This document shows positions 21,358 to 32,190 of a DNA stretch of 64,000 nt, piece after piece. The stretch's first letter is position 1, and each line of letters starts with the position of its first letter. This DNA comes from Lysobacterales bacterium (GTDB lineage: Bacteria > Pseudomonadota > Gammaproteobacteria > Xanthomonadales > Xanthomonadaceae): contig JAEKKX010000011.1 in the NCBI GenBank assembly GCA_019510125.1, forward strand, positions 81,592-145,591. The letters are read 5' to 3'. The notes below the pieces were generated by a model. The model was given only the letters and a program-made list of their open reading frames with translations. It was not told the origin of the DNA and searched no databases. The translations under genes and the position numbers were made by a program.

Positions 21358-22088
21358 TACACCCCGTCCCCGCCCCGCCCCGGGCAGCCCCAGTTGAGGA
21401 TCTGCGTTCCCGGGGGCAGCACGCGGCGGAACATCGCGACGCGCTGCGGCTTGGGGTTCACGACGACCGGGCGCTGCGCGGCCTGCAGCAGCGGCAGGTC
21501 GGCGCTGCTGTCGGAGTAGGCGGCGGCGACGGGTGCGGTGTAGCCGGCCTCGCGCAGCATCGTCATCTTCATGCGGTAGTGGCAGTGGCGCAGCGCGCCG
21601 ATCGCGCCGAACTTCGGGCCGACGATCGTGCCGATCACCGGCAGGTCCTCGTGGGCGACGAAGGCGAGGATCGCGCGGGCCAGTTCCGGCGGCGCGCCGG
21701 TGGCGACGACGACGTTGTCGCCGGCTTCGCGATGCAGGCGCAACACGTCCAGCGCGATCGGCAGCAGCCGCGCGCGGATCGCCTCGGCGTGCGCGGCGAC
21801 GTAGCGGTCGGTGGCGAGGTTGAAATCCGCGGTGGTGCGCATGCCCAGCGTGCCCACCCACACGAACGCGGAGATGCCGCGGCGGCGCGTGGGCATCCAC
21901 GCGACCATCGGGCCGGCGATCGGCGCGATCAGCAGCGCCAGCGCGCAGCGCCACCAGTCGCGCTCGATCAGCCACTTGAACAGGTGGCTGCCGGAATCGC
22001 CGTCGTACAGCGTGTGGTCGAAGTCGAACACCACCAGCGGCGCGTCGGCCGCGGAGGCCGCGGGACCTGCATGCTTCAACGCGCTCAT
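21357..22088 (-). CDS. HAD-superfamily IB phosphatase (SerB-like)
   Basis: The 243-residue protein has the HAD motifs: [13 protein letters not shown] (nucleophile DxDxT, residues 21-33), [12 protein letters not shown] (motif II), and [14 protein letters not shown] (motif IV), with a cap containing a hydrophobic segment ([16 protein letters not shown]). This fits the subclass IB group that includes phosphoserine phosphatase and phosphatidylglycerophosphatase-like enzymes; the substrate is unknown. The start overlaps the trpC stop (ATGA), so it is cotranscribed with the tryptophan genes. Confidence 0.8.
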   Translation of the reverse strand: MSALKHAGPAASAADAPLVVFDFDHTLYDGDSGSHLFKWLIERDWWRCALALLIAPIAGPMVAWMPTRRRGISAFVWVGTLGMRTTADFNLATDRYVAAHAEAIRARLLPIALDVLRLHREAGDNVVVATGAPPELARAILAFVAHEDLPVIGTIVGPKFGAIGALRHCHYRMKMTMLREAGYTAPVAAAYSDSSADLPLLQAAQRPVVVNPKPQRVAMFRRVLPPGTQILNWGCPGRGGDGV

Positions 22089-22933
22089 GCGGGGAAGAAC
22101 AGCGTCTTCAGCGCCGCGCCCGGATCGGCTTCGCGCATGAAGGATTCGCCGACCAGGAAGGTGTCGACGCCCGCGGCGAGCATCCAGTCGACGTCGGCGC
22201 GGGTGGCGATGCCGCTCTCGGTGACGAGGATGCGGTCGGCCGGCACCGCGTACTTCAGCGACAGCGTGGTCGCCAGCGACACCTCGAAGGTGCGCAGGTT
22301 GCGGTTGTTGACGCCGATCAGCGGCTGCCGGCCACCGATCGCGGGCAGGCGCAGCGCGCGCTGCAGTTCGTCGGCGTCGTGGACTTCGACCAGCACGTCG
22401 AGCCCGAGGTCCATCGCTTCGCGATGGAGCAGCGCCATCGTGGCGTCGTCCAGCGCCGCGACGATCAGCAGGATGGCGTCGGCGCCGAGCACGCGCGCCT
22501 CGACGGCCTGGTACGGGTCGATCGTGAAGTCCTTGCGCAGCACCGGCAGCGCGCACGCGGCGCGCGCCTGCTGCAGGTAGGCGTCCGCGCCCTGGAAGAA
22601 ATCCACGTCGGTGAGCACCGACAGGCAGGCGGCGCCGGCGGCTTCGTAGCGGGCGGCGATCGCGGCGGGGTCGAAGTCGGCGCGGATCACGCCCTTCGAC
22701 GGGCTGGCCTTCTTCACCTCGGCGATGACCGCGGGCAGGCCGGCGTCGCGCTTCGTCGCGATCGCCGCCGCGAACCCGCGCGCGGGCGGCGCGTCGGCCA
22801 GGCGCGCGCGCAGCGCGTCCAACGGCGCGCGCGCGCGGCGATCAGCGACCTCCTCCGCCTTGCGGTCGAGGATGCGCTGCAGGATGTCCGCGCGTCGCGC
22901 GTCGCTGGGGGAGGCGGTGGCGTCGTTGCTCAT
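22085..22933 (-). CDS. trpC: indole-3-glycerol-phosphate synthase
   Basis: TrpC closes the indole ring in tryptophan synthesis. The 282-residue TIM barrel has [15 protein letters not shown] (family signature with catalytic lysine), [38 protein letters not shown] and [14 protein letters not shown]. It starts [11 protein letters not shown] at 22933, overlapping the end of the ABM gene. It is a stand-alone trpC, not fused to trpF, as expected in xanthomonads. Confidence 0.95.
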   Translation of the reverse strand: MSNDATASPSDARRADILQRILDRKAEEVADRRARAPLDALRARLADAPPARGFAAAIATKRDAGLPAVIAEVKKASPSKGVIRADFDPAAIAARYEAAGAACLSVLTDVDFFQGADAYLQQARAACALPVLRKDFTIDPYQAVEARVLGADAILLIVAALDDATMALLHREAMDLGLDVLVEVHDADELQRALRLPAIGGRQPLIGVNNRNLRTFEVSLATTLSLKYAVPADRILVTESGIATRADVDWMLAAGVDTFLVGESFMREADPGAALKTLFFPA

Positions 22934-23280
22934 GGGGTTGTCTTCGCGAACCAGTCGTAGGCGCGTTCGACCCTGGCGACGCGCGTGATGTAGCGGGTGT
23001 ACCAGTCGCGGCGGCCGCGGTTGCGGGTCGCCGCGTGCTCGGCCTGGTGCTTCCAGGCGAGGATGTCGTTCTCGCTGCGCCAGTAGCTGATGGTGATGCC
23101 GACGCCGTCGGCGCCGCGCACCGATTCCACGCCGAGATAGCCCGGCTGCTGCGCGGCGAGTTCGAGCATGCGTTCCGCGGCCTCGGCGTAGCCTTCGGCG
23201 TCGGCGCCGTTGCGCAGCGAGGTGAACATCACCGCGTAGTACGGCGGCTCCGGGGTGTTCGCGAATGCGGTCTGCGACAT
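22930..23280 (-). CDS. antibiotic-biosynthesis monooxygenase (ABM) domain protein
   Basis: This 116-residue ferredoxin-fold protein has the ABM pattern: [35 protein letters not shown] in register, followed by [34 protein letters not shown], where the W-x-S...W-x-H spacing is typical of the YbaA/heme-degrading-like family. The actual substrate is unknown. It lies between trpD and trpC with 8-base and overlapping junctions, so it is part of the trp transcript. Confidence 0.82.
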   Translation of the reverse strand: MSQTAFANTPEPPYYAVMFTSLRNGADAEGYAEAAERMLELAAQQPGYLGVESVRGADGVGITISYWRSENDILAWKHQAEHAATRNRGRRDWYTRYITRVARVERAYDWFAKTTP

Positions 23281-23288
23281 GGGAGGGC

Positions 23289-24323
23289 TCAGGCCGCGGC
23301 CAGCGTCTGCGTGGTGGCGATGAAGTGTTCGAGCCTGGCGCGGGCATCGCCGCTGGCGATCGCCATGCGCGCGGCGTCGATGCCGTGGGCGATGCTGTCG
23401 GCGACGCCGGCCACGAACAGCGCGGCGCCGGCGTTGAGGCAGACGATGTCTCGCGGCAGCCCCGGCTTGTTCTCCAGCGCCTCCAGCAGCATCGCCTTCG
23501 ACTCGATCGCGTCCTCGACCCGCAGGTTGCGGCTGGCAGCCATCGCGATGCCGTAGTCCTCGGGATGCACTTCGTATTCGCGGACGACGCCGTCGCGCAG
23601 TTCGCCGACCAGCGTGGCCGCGCCCAGCGACAGCTCGTCCATGCCGTCGCGGCCCCACACCACCAGCGCGCGGCGGGCGCCGAGTTCCTGCAGCACGCGC
23701 GCCTGGATGCCGACGAGGTCGGGGTGGAACACGCCCATCAGGATGTTCGGCGCGCCGGCGGGATTGGTCAGCGGGCCGAGGATGTTGAAGATCGTGCGCA
23801 CGCCCATCTCGCGGCGCACCGGCGCGACCACCTTCATCGCCGGGTGGTGCACCGGCGCGAACATGAAGCCGATCCCGGTGGCGTCGATGCAGGCGGCGAC
23901 CTGCGCGGGCGGCAGTTCGATGTGCGCGCCCAGCGCTTCGAGCACGTCGGCGCTGCCGGACTTCGAGGACACGCTGCGGTTGCCGTGCTTGGCGACCTTC
24001 GCGCCCGCGGCGGCGACCACGAACATGCTCGCGGTGGAGATGTTGAAGGTGTGCGCGCCGTCGCCGCCGGTGCCGACGATGTCGACCAGGCGCTCGCGAT
24101 CGCGCACCTCCACGCGGTTCGAGAATTCGCGCAGCACCGAAGCCGCGGCGGCGATCTCGCCGACCGTCTCCTTCTTCACGCGCAGGCCGGTGAGGATCGC
24201 CGCGACCATCGACGGCGAGACTTCGCCGCGCATGATCTGGCGCATCAGGTCGACCATCTCGTCGTGGAAGATCTCGCGGTGCTCGATGGTCCGCTGCAGG
24301 GCTTGCTGGGGCGTGATCGACAT
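23289..24323 (-). CDS. trpD: anthranilate phosphoribosyltransferase
   Basis: TrpD transfers phosphoribose to anthranilate. The 344-residue protein has the PRPP-binding [14 protein letters not shown] motif, [21 protein letters not shown], and [12 protein letters not shown], all diagnostic. It begins [15 protein letters not shown]. It lies 37 bases downstream of trpG in a trpG-trpD-trpC order. trpE is not adjacent in this window. Confidence 0.95.
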   Translation of the reverse strand: MSITPQQALQRTIEHREIFHDEMVDLMRQIMRGEVSPSMVAAILTGLRVKKETVGEIAAAASVLREFSNRVEVRDRERLVDIVGTGGDGAHTFNISTASMFVVAAAGAKVAKHGNRSVSSKSGSADVLEALGAHIELPPAQVAACIDATGIGFMFAPVHHPAMKVVAPVRREMGVRTIFNILGPLTNPAGAPNILMGVFHPDLVGIQARVLQELGARRALVVWGRDGMDELSLGAATLVGELRDGVVREYEVHPEDYGIAMAASRNLRVEDAIESKAMLLEALENKPGLPRDIVCLNAGAALFVAGVADSIAHGIDAARMAIASGDARARLEHFIATTQTLAAA

Positions 24324-24360
24324 GGGTATCCGGAAGATCGACAGGCGGCGCGGGCCGCGC

Positions 24361-24945
24361 TCAGGCGGCGCGCGCGAGGAAGTTCTTCAGCAGCGCGTGG
24401 CCGTGCTCGGTGAGGATGGATTCGGGATGGAACTGCACGCCTTCGACCGGATGGTCGCGGTGGCGCAGGCCCATGATCTCCTCGACGCTGCCGTCCTCGT
24501 TCTCGGTCCAGGCGGTCACTTCCAGCGCCTCGGGCAGGCTGTGGCGGTCGACGACCAGCGAGTGGTAGCGCGTGGCCTCGTAACCGTCGGGCAGGCCGGC
24601 GAACACGCCCTTGCCGGCGTGGCGGATGCGCGAGGTCTTGCCGTGCATGATCCGGCCGGCGCGGACGACGTCGCCGCCATAGGCCTGGCCGATGCTCTGG
24701 TGGCCCAGGCACACGCCGAGGATCGGGATGCGGTCGCCGAGGCGGCGGATCACCTCCACCGACACGCCGGCCTCGTTCGGGGTGCAGGGCCCGGGCGAGA
24801 TCACGATGCCCGCGGGCTGCAGGGCGTCGATCCCGTCGACGGTGAGTTCGTCGTTGCGGACCACCTTCACGTCCGCGCCCAGCGACTGGAAGTACTGGAC
24901 GAGGTTCCAGGTGAAGCTGTCGTAGTTGTCGATCATCAGCAGCAC
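24361..24945 (-). CDS. trpG: anthranilate synthase glutamine amidotransferase component
   Basis: TrpG supplies ammonia from glutamine to TrpE; related proteins also serve aminodeoxychorismate synthase. The 194-residue class I amidotransferase has [19 protein letters not shown] at the start, [11 protein letters not shown], the catalytic Cys in [15 protein letters not shown], and the His-Glu pair in [14 protein letters not shown]. It is the first gene of the trpG-trpD-ABM-trpC-HAD unit. No trp leader peptide or attenuator is visible upstream. Confidence 0.94.
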   Translation of the reverse strand: MLLMIDNYDSFTWNLVQYFQSLGADVKVVRNDELTVDGIDALQPAGIVISPGPCTPNEAGVSVEVIRRLGDRIPILGVCLGHQSIGQAYGGDVVRAGRIMHGKTSRIRHAGKGVFAGLPDGYEATRYHSLVVDRHSLPEALEVTAWTENEDGSVEEIMGLRHRDHPVEGVQFHPESILTEHGHALLKNFLARAA

Positions 24946-25050
24946 GACAGCGGTCTCGCGGTCGAGGGGGGAGCGACAATGTAGCAGGCGACCGCCCGCG
25001 AGGGCAGGTCGGACGGGACGCGGCGCGGCGCGGAAACGGCCGCCGCGGGC

Positions 25051-26616
25051 TCAGCGCCGGTCGACGGCGCCGCGCGGGCGCGGCCGGTGCGCGGGCGCGG
25101 CGCCGGCGTCCACCGGGACGGGCGCCTGGACGGTCGGCACCTTGCGCGGCGGCCGGCGCACCGACACCACGAAGCCTTCCGCGGTCGCCGCGTCCACGGT
25201 CACCCGGAAGGCGAAGTCCGGCGAGGTCCACATCTCGCCGACCTTGAACATGCTGCCCTCGTTGTTGGCGCGGTTCGCCGGCGGCGTGTCGGCATCCACG
25301 CTCCACGCCGGTTCGCCGCGCGAGGTGTCGACCGAGTGGATGATGACCGCGTCGCCGGCCAGCCTGTTCTCGTAGTTGCCGACGCGCTTGCGCACTTCGA
25401 CGACGTAGTAGCGGGTGCTCTGGTCCGGATAGCCCAGCACCAGCATCTGCACGTTGGACGACCCGGCCAGGCTGGCCCGGTCCAGGGCCAGCGACGTCGC
25501 GCCGCTGCCGGCGTTGATCGTCCGCTTGCGCGCGGCGGCGACCCAGCCCAGCCGGTTCCGCGAATACTGGCCGATGTGCTTGGGCAGCGTGCCGTAGGTG
25601 GCGTTGGGCACGGCGTTGTTCCAGGCGTCGCTCATCACGTCCCACGGATTGTCGTAGGGGTCGCTGTCGGCGTCGGAATTGTTGGCGTGCGGCAGGCCGT
25701 AGCCGTGGCCCATCTCGTGGCACAGCGGCGCGAGGTTGCCGAACGACCACGGCGGGTTCCAGGTGGTGCTCCAGCACTTGTTGACGCCATCGAGCGTCGC
25801 GCACCGGCTGCCGCCCCAGGCGTAGCCGTCGAGGTCGCCGTTGAACATCATGTTGACGCCCTGCACGCCGCCGTTCACCGCGAAATTCACGTCGGCGTCG
25901 TGCGCGGCCACGCAGTCGGTGAACAGCTTGCCGAGGTCGGCCTTGTCCTTGCCGTTGGCGTCCTTGGTGACGTAGTAGTCGCGCGGCTGCGGCAGCGTGG
26001 CCCAGCCGTAGGCGTCGCTGCCGGCGAGGTTGACCTGGTTGTAGGACACTTCCTGCCAGTAGTTGCCGAGCTGGCCGACGGCGGTGCCGTACTGGCCCTG
26101 GAAGAAGGCGCGGGTCTTCTGCTCGGTGGCGATGTCGCTGAACTTGCACATCAGCGTGACCCAGACCGTGGTCCCGCTGATCTTGGACGGGAATTCCGCC
26201 GCCTTCGCGGGCGCGAGGTCGCCCACCGGCACGATCGCGTCGATGACCGGCGCGGCCGCCCCGCGCTTGGCCGCGGCCGGCGCCAGCGACACCGCGACCC
26301 GCTTGCCGAACAGCGCGTGCAGGTCGCCGGCGGCGCGCAGCGCCTGGTCGGGATCCAGTGCGTGGCGGGCGCCGGCGTCGTCCACCAGCGTCGCGCGGAA
26401 CTGCGGCGCCGCGCCGGCCGCCTTCGGCGCCGGGTCGGCGTCGCCCCAGACCAGTTCCAGCCGGCCGACCAGCAGGGCGGGGGCGGCGACCGGGCCGCGA
26501 TCGGGAGCGGCCCGTCCGGCCAGGATCGCTCCGCGGGGACCGGCCGCGGACTGGTCGGCGCAGCACAGGGCGAACACGATGGCCGCAAGGGCCGCGAGGG
26601 CGGACGGACGGGGCAT
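25051..26616 (-). CDS. secreted M6-like zinc metalloprotease
   Basis: The 521-residue protein has a signal peptide (MPRPSALAALAAIVFALCCADQSAA). Its catalytic domain contains CHEMGHGYGLPHANN: HExxH plus a third histidine in HExxHxxxxxH, typical of gluzincin/metzincin-type and M6 immune-inhibitor-like proteases. Upstream, WVTLMCKFSDIATEQKTRAFFQGQYGT resembles the M6 pattern in which secreted proteases pair a sheet-forming segment with the zinc site. A likely C-terminal beta domain (residues about 390-490) and a Pro/Arg-rich tail follow. It probably digests extracellular protein. Confidence 0.82.
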   Translation of the reverse strand: MPRPSALAALAAIVFALCCADQSAAGPRGAILAGRAAPDRGPVAAPALLVGRLELVWGDADPAPKAAGAAPQFRATLVDDAGARHALDPDQALRAAGDLHALFGKRVAVSLAPAAAKRGAAAPVIDAIVPVGDLAPAKAAEFPSKISGTTVWVTLMCKFSDIATEQKTRAFFQGQYGTAVGQLGNYWQEVSYNQVNLAGSDAYGWATLPQPRDYYVTKDANGKDKADLGKLFTDCVAAHDADVNFAVNGGVQGVNMMFNGDLDGYAWGGSRCATLDGVNKCWSTTWNPPWSFGNLAPLCHEMGHGYGLPHANNSDADSDPYDNPWDVMSDAWNNAVPNATYGTLPKHIGQYSRNRLGWVAAARKRTINAGSGATSLALDRASLAGSSNVQMLVLGYPDQSTRYYVVEVRKRVGNYENRLAGDAVIIHSVDTSRGEPAWSVDADTPPANRANNEGSMFKVGEMWTSPDFAFRVTVDAATAEGFVVSVRRPPRKVPTVQAPVPVDAGAAPAHRPRPRGAVDRR

Positions 26617-26739
26617 GGCGGGCGCCTCGGCGACAGGTCGGCGGATCGTAGCACCGGGGTCCGACGCGAACCGCGACCGGTGCCGCGGTGCCCGCTCCGG
26701 TAAGCTGTCGGGAACCGCCGTTCGTCGATTGCCGCCCCC

Positions 26740-27666
26740 ATGCCCCATCTGGAACTCACCCTGCGCTGCCGCGAGGCGGACCAGCCGCGCTACGAACACG
26801 CGCTCGAAGACGTCGGCGCGCTCGCGGTCACCCTGCTCGACGCCGAGGCCGAGACCCCGAACGAGCGCGCGATCCTGGAGCCGGGCGTCGGCGAGATGCC
26901 GATCTGGAACGCGGTCGCGCTGTCGGCGCTGTTCGAAATCGACACCGACCCGCTGATCCTGCTGGCGGCGCTGGAGGCGTTCGACCCCGGCCTGGACTGG
27001 ACCGGCGCGACGTTCCGCAAGGTCGAGGACCAGGACTGGGAGCGGGCGTGGATGGACCAGTACGTGCCGCTGCACTTCGGCGCGCGGACCTGGATCGTCC
27101 CCTGGAACCACGCCCTGCCCGAGGGCGCCGACGCCGCCGACGCGGCGGTGGTGCGGCTCGACCCGGGGCTGGCGTTCGGCTCCGGCACCCACCCGACCAC
27201 CGCCCTGTGCCTGCGCTGGCTGGACGGACTGGCGGCCGAGGGCGTGCTGCAGGGCCGCACCGCGCTGGATTTCGGCTGCGGCAGCGGCATCCTGGCGCTG
27301 GCCGCGCTGAAGCTCGGCGCGGCGCGCGCGGTCGGCGTCGACAACGACCCGCAGGCGATCCTCGCCACCACCGACAACGCCGAGCGCAACGGCGTCGGCG
27401 ATCGCCTCGCGGTGCATCTGCCGCAGGACGAACCGGAGGCGACCTATCCGGTCGTCGTCGCCAACATCCTCGCCAAGTCGCTCGATGCGCTGGCCGACAC
27501 CCTCGCCGCGCGGGTCGCCCCCGGCGGCCGGATCGCGCTGTCGGGCATCCTCGACGGCCAGCAGGCGCCGCTGCTGGAGCGCTACGCGCCGTGGTTCGAC
27601 GCCCTGGTCGTCGCCCACGAGGGCGACTGGGTCCGCATCGACGGCCGCCGCCGCGCGGACGCCTGA
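26740..27666 (+). CDS. prmA: ribosomal protein uL11 methyltransferase
   Basis: PrmA trimethylates ribosomal protein uL11. The 308-residue enzyme begins [19 protein letters not shown], with the N-terminal substrate-binding domain followed by [22 protein letters not shown]. The SAM-binding site is [19 protein letters not shown], with VGVDNDPQA and [10 protein letters not shown] after it. The order and length match PrmA. The DUF3426 gene follows after 26 bases. Confidence 0.95.
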   Translation: MPHLELTLRCREADQPRYEHALEDVGALAVTLLDAEAETPNERAILEPGVGEMPIWNAVALSALFEIDTDPLILLAALEAFDPGLDWTGATFRKVEDQDWERAWMDQYVPLHFGARTWIVPWNHALPEGADAADAAVVRLDPGLAFGSGTHPTTALCLRWLDGLAAEGVLQGRTALDFGCGSGILALAALKLGAARAVGVDNDPQAILATTDNAERNGVGDRLAVHLPQDEPEATYPVVVANILAKSLDALADTLAARVAPGGRIALSGILDGQQAPLLERYAPWFDALVVAHEGDWVRIDGRRRADA

Positions 27667-27692
27667 CCCGCGACGCATGCTTCAATAGCGCG

Positions 27693-28583
27693 ATGTTCAT
27701 CAACTGCCCGTACTGCAAGGCGCTGGTGTCCACCGATCCGGTGACGGATCTGCCGCCGGTGCGCTGCCCGCACTGCGACAGCATGCTGCGCCGCGATCCC
27801 GACGCGCTCGACGAGGACGAGACCCAACCGCTCGACGTCGCCGCGCTGCTGCGCACGCCGTACGCCGCCGGCGCGCCGGCGGCCTCGCCGACGACGGCGG
27901 ACGCGGCGGTCACCGACGCGGCGGTCACGGACGCAGCCGTCGCCCGGAGCGAAGAGCTCGTCGAAGTCGAACAGCACACCGACGCACGCGCCCCCGGCAC
28001 GCCCGCAGCGGCGGCCGCTGCAACCGCCACCGCGCCCGCCGTCGCCGTGTCGCCGGCGCGCCCGCGACGCACGCGCGGCATGCCCAGCTTCGTCCACGGG
28101 CCCGCGCGCCCGGCAGGCCCGCGCGAGCGCTGGCTGCCGATCGCGGTCGGCGCGCTGAGCGTGCTGCTCGCGCTGCAACTGCTGCTGGCGGACCGGGCGC
28201 GCCTCGCCGGCGATGCGCACTGGCGCCCGCTGCTGGAGGCGGTCTGCGGCGCGCTGCGCTGCGCGCTGCCGCCGTGGCGCGAACCGGCCGCGTTCACGCT
28301 GGTGCAGCGCGACGTGCGCCAGCATCCTTCCCTGCCCGGCGTGCTGCGGGTCACCGCCACGTTCCGCAACGATGCGCGCTGGGCGCAGCCGTGGCCGCGC
28401 CTGCGGCTGACGCTCACCGACGGCAACGGCCGTGCGGCCGGCCAGCGCAGCTTCGATGCCCGCGAATACCTCGGCGGTGCGCCGAGCCAGCCGCTGCTCG
28501 CCGGCGGCGAAAGCGCGGCCGTGGCGATGGACATCCTCGAACCGGCGTCCGACATCGTCGGCTACGACTTCACGTTCCGCTGA
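27693..28583 (+). CDS. zinc-ribbon DUF3426 membrane protein
   Basis: The 296-residue protein opens with an MJ0042-type zinc ribbon ([12 protein letters not shown]...VRCPHC, two CxxC pairs), then an acidic and Ala/Thr-rich linker with repeated [10 protein letters not shown] units. A single membrane segment follows ([19 protein letters not shown], near residues 150-168), and then the periplasmic DUF3426 domain ([20 protein letters not shown] ... [15 protein letters not shown]). Such proteins lie next to prmA and fis in many proteobacteria; function unknown. Confidence 0.85.
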   Translation: MFINCPYCKALVSTDPVTDLPPVRCPHCDSMLRRDPDALDEDETQPLDVAALLRTPYAAGAPAASPTTADAAVTDAAVTDAAVARSEELVEVEQHTDARAPGTPAAAAAATATAPAVAVSPARPRRTRGMPSFVHGPARPAGPRERWLPIAVGALSVLLALQLLLADRARLAGDAHWRPLLEAVCGALRCALPPWREPAAFTLVQRDVRQHPSLPGVLRVTATFRNDARWAQPWPRLRLTLTDGNGRAAGQRSFDAREYLGGAPSQPLLAGGESAAVAMDILEPASDIVGYDFTFR

Positions 28584-28876
28584 ACCGCGGCGGCGACGAC
28601 GCGACCTCCCGTCGCCGGCGAAACACCGGGCCGGCGGCAGGCGATACCGCGACGATACCGGAACGATGCGCGCAGCCAACGAGAAAAGCTCCCATTGCCG
28701 GACAATCAGCGCGCGACGCGCCATTCATCGGGAAATCCCGCGTGGAAACGCCGGATCGGCCGCGTTCACCATGGCAGCGCCCGGACGGCCACGCTAGACT
28801 CTCCGCCCCGCCGATACCGGCGGAGCGGCCAGGGACGGGGCCGCGCTGGGCACATCTCTCCGCCGGGACCTCGTTC
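28584..28876 (+). promoter_or_regulatory. fis upstream region
   Basis: This 290-base spacer precedes fis and contains an AT-richer patch around 28660-28745 (acgagaaaagctcccattg), where its promoter is likely. No clear -35/-10 pair could be fixed by eye. Growth-rate control of fis is known in enterics, but no corresponding motif is evident here. Confidence 0.3.
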
Positions 28877-29146
28877 TTGAACGCCGAACGCCACGACGCC
28901 GCACCCCGTTCCGCTCCGCGCGTGCCGCTGCGCGAGCACGTCGCGCATTCCGTGCGCCGCTACATCGGCGATCTCGACGGCGCGGACACCTCGAACCTGT
29001 ACGAAGTCGCGCTGCGCGAACTGGAGATCCCGCTGTTCGCCGAAGTGCTGCGCCACTGCGACGGCAACCAGAGCCGCGCCGCGGCGATGCTCGGGATCCA
29101 CCGCGGCACGCTGCGCAAGAAACTCAAGGATTACGGGCTGGCCTGA
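28877..29146 (+). CDS. fis: DNA-binding protein Fis
   Basis: Fis bends DNA and activates rRNA and other promoters. The 89-residue protein ends with the conserved helix-turn-helix [49 protein letters not shown] precedes it as the dimer helices. The start is a TTG at 28877 (LNAERHDA, read as Met), which matches the N-terminus of other xanthomonad Fis proteins; the longer open frame upstream is not family-like. Confidence 0.93.
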   Translation: MNAERHDAAPRSAPRVPLREHVAHSVRRYIGDLDGADTSNLYEVALRELEIPLFAEVLRHCDGNQSRAAAMLGIHRGTLRKKLKDYGLA

Positions 29147-29190
29147 GCCGGGCGCCAATCGTCCGCGCCGGGTCGCCGGACCGCCTCGTC

Positions 29191-29196
29191 TATAAT
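29191..29196 (+). promoter_or_regulatory. -10 box of purH
   Basis: A consensus TATAAT occurs 38 bases before the purH ATG (29229). No good -35 box is seen 16-18 bases upstream, so the promoter may be weak or activator-dependent. No PurR-like operator was recognised. Confidence 0.6.
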
Positions 29197-29228
29197 CGCG
29201 GCCTCCCCGCCGCAGTGCCCCCGCCCCC

Positions 29229-30818
29229 ATGACCAGCCCGCTTTCCGGCGCCCCGGTGACGATTCGCCGCGCGCTCCTGTCCGTGTCCGACAAGACCGGC
29301 CTGATCGACCTCGCCCGCGCCCTCGCCGCCCGCGGCGTCGAACTGATCTCCACCGGCGGCACCGCGAAGGCGATCCGCGACGCGGGCCTGCCGGTGCGCG
29401 ACGTCAGCGACGTCACCGGCTTCCCGGAAATGATGGACGGCCGGGTGAAGACGCTGCATCCGCTGGTCCACGGCGGCCTGCTCGGCCGCGCCGGCATCGA
29501 CGACGCGGTGATGGCCGAACACGGCATCGGCGCGATCGACCTGCTGGTGCTGAACCTGTATCCGTTCGCCGCGGTGTCGGCGAATCCGGCGAGCAGCTTC
29601 GAGGACGTCATCGAGAACATCGACATCGGCGGCCCGGCGATGCTGCGCAGCGCGGCCAAGAACTTCGCCCGCGTCGCGGTGGCGACCGATCCGTCGCAGT
29701 ACGCCGCGCTGGTCGAGGAACTCGCCGCGAACGACGGCGCGCTCTCCGGCCGCACCCGCTTCCGGCTCGCGGTGGCCGCGTTCGACAACGTCGCCTTCTA
29801 CGACGCCTGCATCAGCAACCACCTGTCGTCGCTGGGCGAGGACGGCGAACGCCGGCTGTTCCCGGCGCAGAACAACAGCAATTTCGTCAAGGTGATGGAC
29901 CTGCGCTACGGCGAGAACCCGCACCAGCAGGCCGCGTTCTACCGCGACCTGTGGCCGGTGCCGGGCACGCTGGCGACGTTCGCGCAGTTGCAGGGCAAGG
30001 AGCTGAGCTACAACAACCTCGCCGACGCCGACGCCGCGTGGGAATGCGTGCGCCAGTTCGGCACGGCCACGCCGGCGTGCGTGATCGTCAAGCACGCCAA
30101 TCCGTGCGGCGTGTCGGTCGCGTCCAGCGCGCTCGAGGCCTACGAACGCGCCTACGCGACCGATCCGACCTCGGCCTTCGGCGGCATCCTCGCGTTCAAT
30201 GTGCCGGTCGACGGCGCGACGATGAAGACCATCCTCGATCGCCAGTTCGTCGAGGTGCTGATCGCGCCCGACTACGCCGACGAGGCGCTCGCCTATGCGA
30301 AGAAGAAGGCCAACGTGCGCGTGCTGCGCATCCCGCACGGCGACGGCCGCAACAACATCGACGTCAAGCGCGTCGGCTCCGGCCTGCTGATGCAGACCGC
30401 CGACGTCCGCGAAGTGACCGCCGACGAACTCAGGGTGGTGACCAGGCGCGCGCCGACCGAAGCGCAGCTCGCCGACCTGCTGTTCGCCTGGCAGGTGGCG
30501 AAGTTCGTGAAGTCGAACGCCATCGTCTACGCGAAGGACCTGCAGACGATCGGCGTCGGCGCCGGGCAGATGAGCCGCGTGTATTCCGCGCGCATCGCCG
30601 GCATCAAGGCCGACGACGCCGGCCTCGTCGTTCCCGGTTCGGTGATGGCCAGCGACGCTTTCTTCCCGTTCCGCGACGGCATCGACGCCGCGGCGCAGGC
30701 CGGCATCGCCGCCGTCATCCAGCCCGGCGGCTCGATGCGCGACCAGGAAGTCATCGACGCCGCCGACGAGCACGGCCTCGCCATGGTGTTCACCGGCGTG
30801 CGCCATTTCCGGCACTGA
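29229..30818 (+). CDS. purH: bifunctional AICAR transformylase / IMP cyclohydrolase
   Basis: PurH carries out the last two steps of IMP synthesis. The 529-residue protein begins with the cyclohydrolase domain ([40 protein letters not shown] in register; [16 protein letters not shown]). The transformylase domain follows, with [22 protein letters not shown] and [15 protein letters not shown]. It is complete. purD lies 1.4 kb downstream on the same strand with two short secreted-protein genes between them. Confidence 0.96.
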   Translation: MTSPLSGAPVTIRRALLSVSDKTGLIDLARALAARGVELISTGGTAKAIRDAGLPVRDVSDVTGFPEMMDGRVKTLHPLVHGGLLGRAGIDDAVMAEHGIGAIDLLVLNLYPFAAVSANPASSFEDVIENIDIGGPAMLRSAAKNFARVAVATDPSQYAALVEELAANDGALSGRTRFRLAVAAFDNVAFYDACISNHLSSLGEDGERRLFPAQNNSNFVKVMDLRYGENPHQQAAFYRDLWPVPGTLATFAQLQGKELSYNNLADADAAWECVRQFGTATPACVIVKHANPCGVSVASSALEAYERAYATDPTSAFGGILAFNVPVDGATMKTILDRQFVEVLIAPDYADEALAYAKKKANVRVLRIPHGDGRNNIDVKRVGSGLLMQTADVREVTADELRVVTRRAPTEAQLADLLFAWQVAKFVKSNAIVYAKDLQTIGVGAGQMSRVYSARIAGIKADDAGLVVPGSVMASDAFFPFRDGIDAAAQAGIAAVIQPGGSMRDQEVIDAADEHGLAMVFTGVRHFRH

Positions 30819-30870
30819 GCCCCGCCCGGTGCCGCCGCGGCGCCGGCCCACGATCCCCGGGATATCCCGC

Positions 30871-31707
30871 ATGAAGCGACTGCCCTTGCTCCTCGCCACG
30901 CTCGGCGCCACGGCGGCGTTCGCCGCGACGCCGGCGCCGCCCGCGCCGCGGCCGCCGTACAGCCCGCTCACCACGCCGGCCGCCGGCGTCGTCACCGACG
31001 CCGAGGTCCTGCGCCTGCTGCGCACGGCCTATCCGGGCGAGGCGGTGTCGCTGAAGGGCGAATGGAAGGCGAAGGCCGCGCATCGCACCGACGACGCACC
31101 CGCGCCGTCGCTCCGCAGCGTCTGCGCCGATTCCGGCCTGCAGGCTCCGGGCCCGCGCCTGGTCGCGGTCTGCGCCAGTTTCGACGACGCCGGCCACGCG
31201 CAGGCGGGCGAAGTCGATCTGTTCCAGTTGCTCGACCCGCGCGGCGGGCAGACCCAGGCGCGCATCGGCGCGCGCGAACGCGGCGTGCAGACCGGCGCGT
31301 GGGGCGCGCCCGGCGACGTGGCGCTGGTGGAGATCGGCAGCCGGCGCACCGCATTCGCGCTGTCCAGCGCGTTCACCAACATGGGCTGGACCACCGAAAG
31401 CGTGTCCCTGCACCAGGCCGACGACGACCGCTTCGTCGAGCGCCTGGCGTTCGCGACCCACCTCGACAACACCGGCGAGTGCGATCCCGACGGCGACCGC
31501 GGCTGCCGCGCGCGCTCGGTCTCGCTCGACTGCACCCTGCGCGTCGATCCCGCCAAGGCCGACCGCGGCTTCTACGCGCTCAGCATCGACATCGCCGGCG
31601 AACGCGGCGGCCGCAAGGTCAAGCGCAGCATCCCGACGACGTTCGACGGCACCCGCTATCGCGTCGCCCCGCGCGTGCTGGTGCGGGACGGGTGCGATCA
31701 AGGGTGA
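30871..31707 (+). CDS. secreted protein of unknown function
   Basis: The 278-residue product starts with a signal peptide ([18 protein letters not shown]) followed by a Pro-rich segment ([13 protein letters not shown]). The mature part has [19 protein letters not shown], then a region with four cysteines (residues about 75-100 and 205-228), including [18 protein letters not shown]. No domain is recognised. It follows purH by 52 bases and could be cotranscribed. It is unrelated in sequence to the lipoprotein gene that follows. Confidence 0.6.
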   Translation: MKRLPLLLATLGATAAFAATPAPPAPRPPYSPLTTPAAGVVTDAEVLRLLRTAYPGEAVSLKGEWKAKAAHRTDDAPAPSLRSVCADSGLQAPGPRLVAVCASFDDAGHAQAGEVDLFQLLDPRGGQTQARIGARERGVQTGAWGAPGDVALVEIGSRRTAFALSSAFTNMGWTTESVSLHQADDDRFVERLAFATHLDNTGECDPDGDRGCRARSVSLDCTLRVDPAKADRGFYALSIDIAGERGGRKVKRSIPTTFDGTRYRVAPRVLVRDGCDQG

Positions 31708-31725
31708 TGAACCGCCTGAACTTTC

Positions 31726-32190
31726 ATGCCCATGCGCAATGTCCGGGGTATTGATGTGTCCTTCTTTACGACGTCACTGCGGCCGTTGCTGCTGATTCCC
31801 TGCCTCGCGGCAAGTGGATGCTTGTTTGAAACACCCAGTTCCAGTTTCGCAGATCGCGCAGACGCCGAGCACAGCGAACTGTTCCACAAGGGCTGGCTGC
31901 CAGAGTGGATTCCACCGTCCGCCAAGCGGATCCGCGAAAAGCATGACATCGACAGCAATGCGACGCTGATCCGATTCGAGTTCTCGCCGCCGGACCACCC
32001 CCCGTTTGGCAAGGCATGTGTGGAGACGACACACGAGGCACTGGAATTCACCTGGCTCGACGCCTACTGGTGGCCGACGCACGACGTCCTGGCGAGGATG
32101 CCGCACGTCTACCATTGCCCTCTTGATTCCGGTTATCTCGCCATCCCCGCAGAGGGTGGCCTCGCCTATTTCTGGAGAACCCGCGCATGA
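31726..32190 (+). CDS. low-G+C lipoprotein of unknown function, coupled to purD
   Basis: The predicted protein has up to 154 residues with a lipobox ending LAASGC ([12 protein letters not shown]), so it is probably a lipoprotein. The mature part is rich in W, H and P ([35 protein letters not shown]). The start is uncertain: ATG 31726, ATG 31732 or GTG 31756 are in frame. Codon use is visibly less G+C-rich than the flanking purH and purD. The stop overlaps the purD start (ATGA). No family is recognised. Confidence 0.55.
   Translation: MPMRNVRGIDVSFFTTSLRPLLLIPCLAASGCLFETPSSSFADRADAEHSELFHKGWLPEWIPPSAKRIREKHDIDSNATLIRFEFSPPDHPPFGKACVETTHEALEFTWLDAYWWPTHDVLARMPHVYHCPLDSGYLAIPAEGGLAYFWRTRA

Noticed and set aside
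24946..25050. Possible trp attenuator before trpG
   Set aside because: No short ORF with tandem Trp codons and no alternative hairpins were found.
25051..27678. Very long minus-strand frame covering metalloprotease and prmA
   Set aside because: The part opposite prmA is a shadow; the true metalloprotease start is the signal peptide at 26616.
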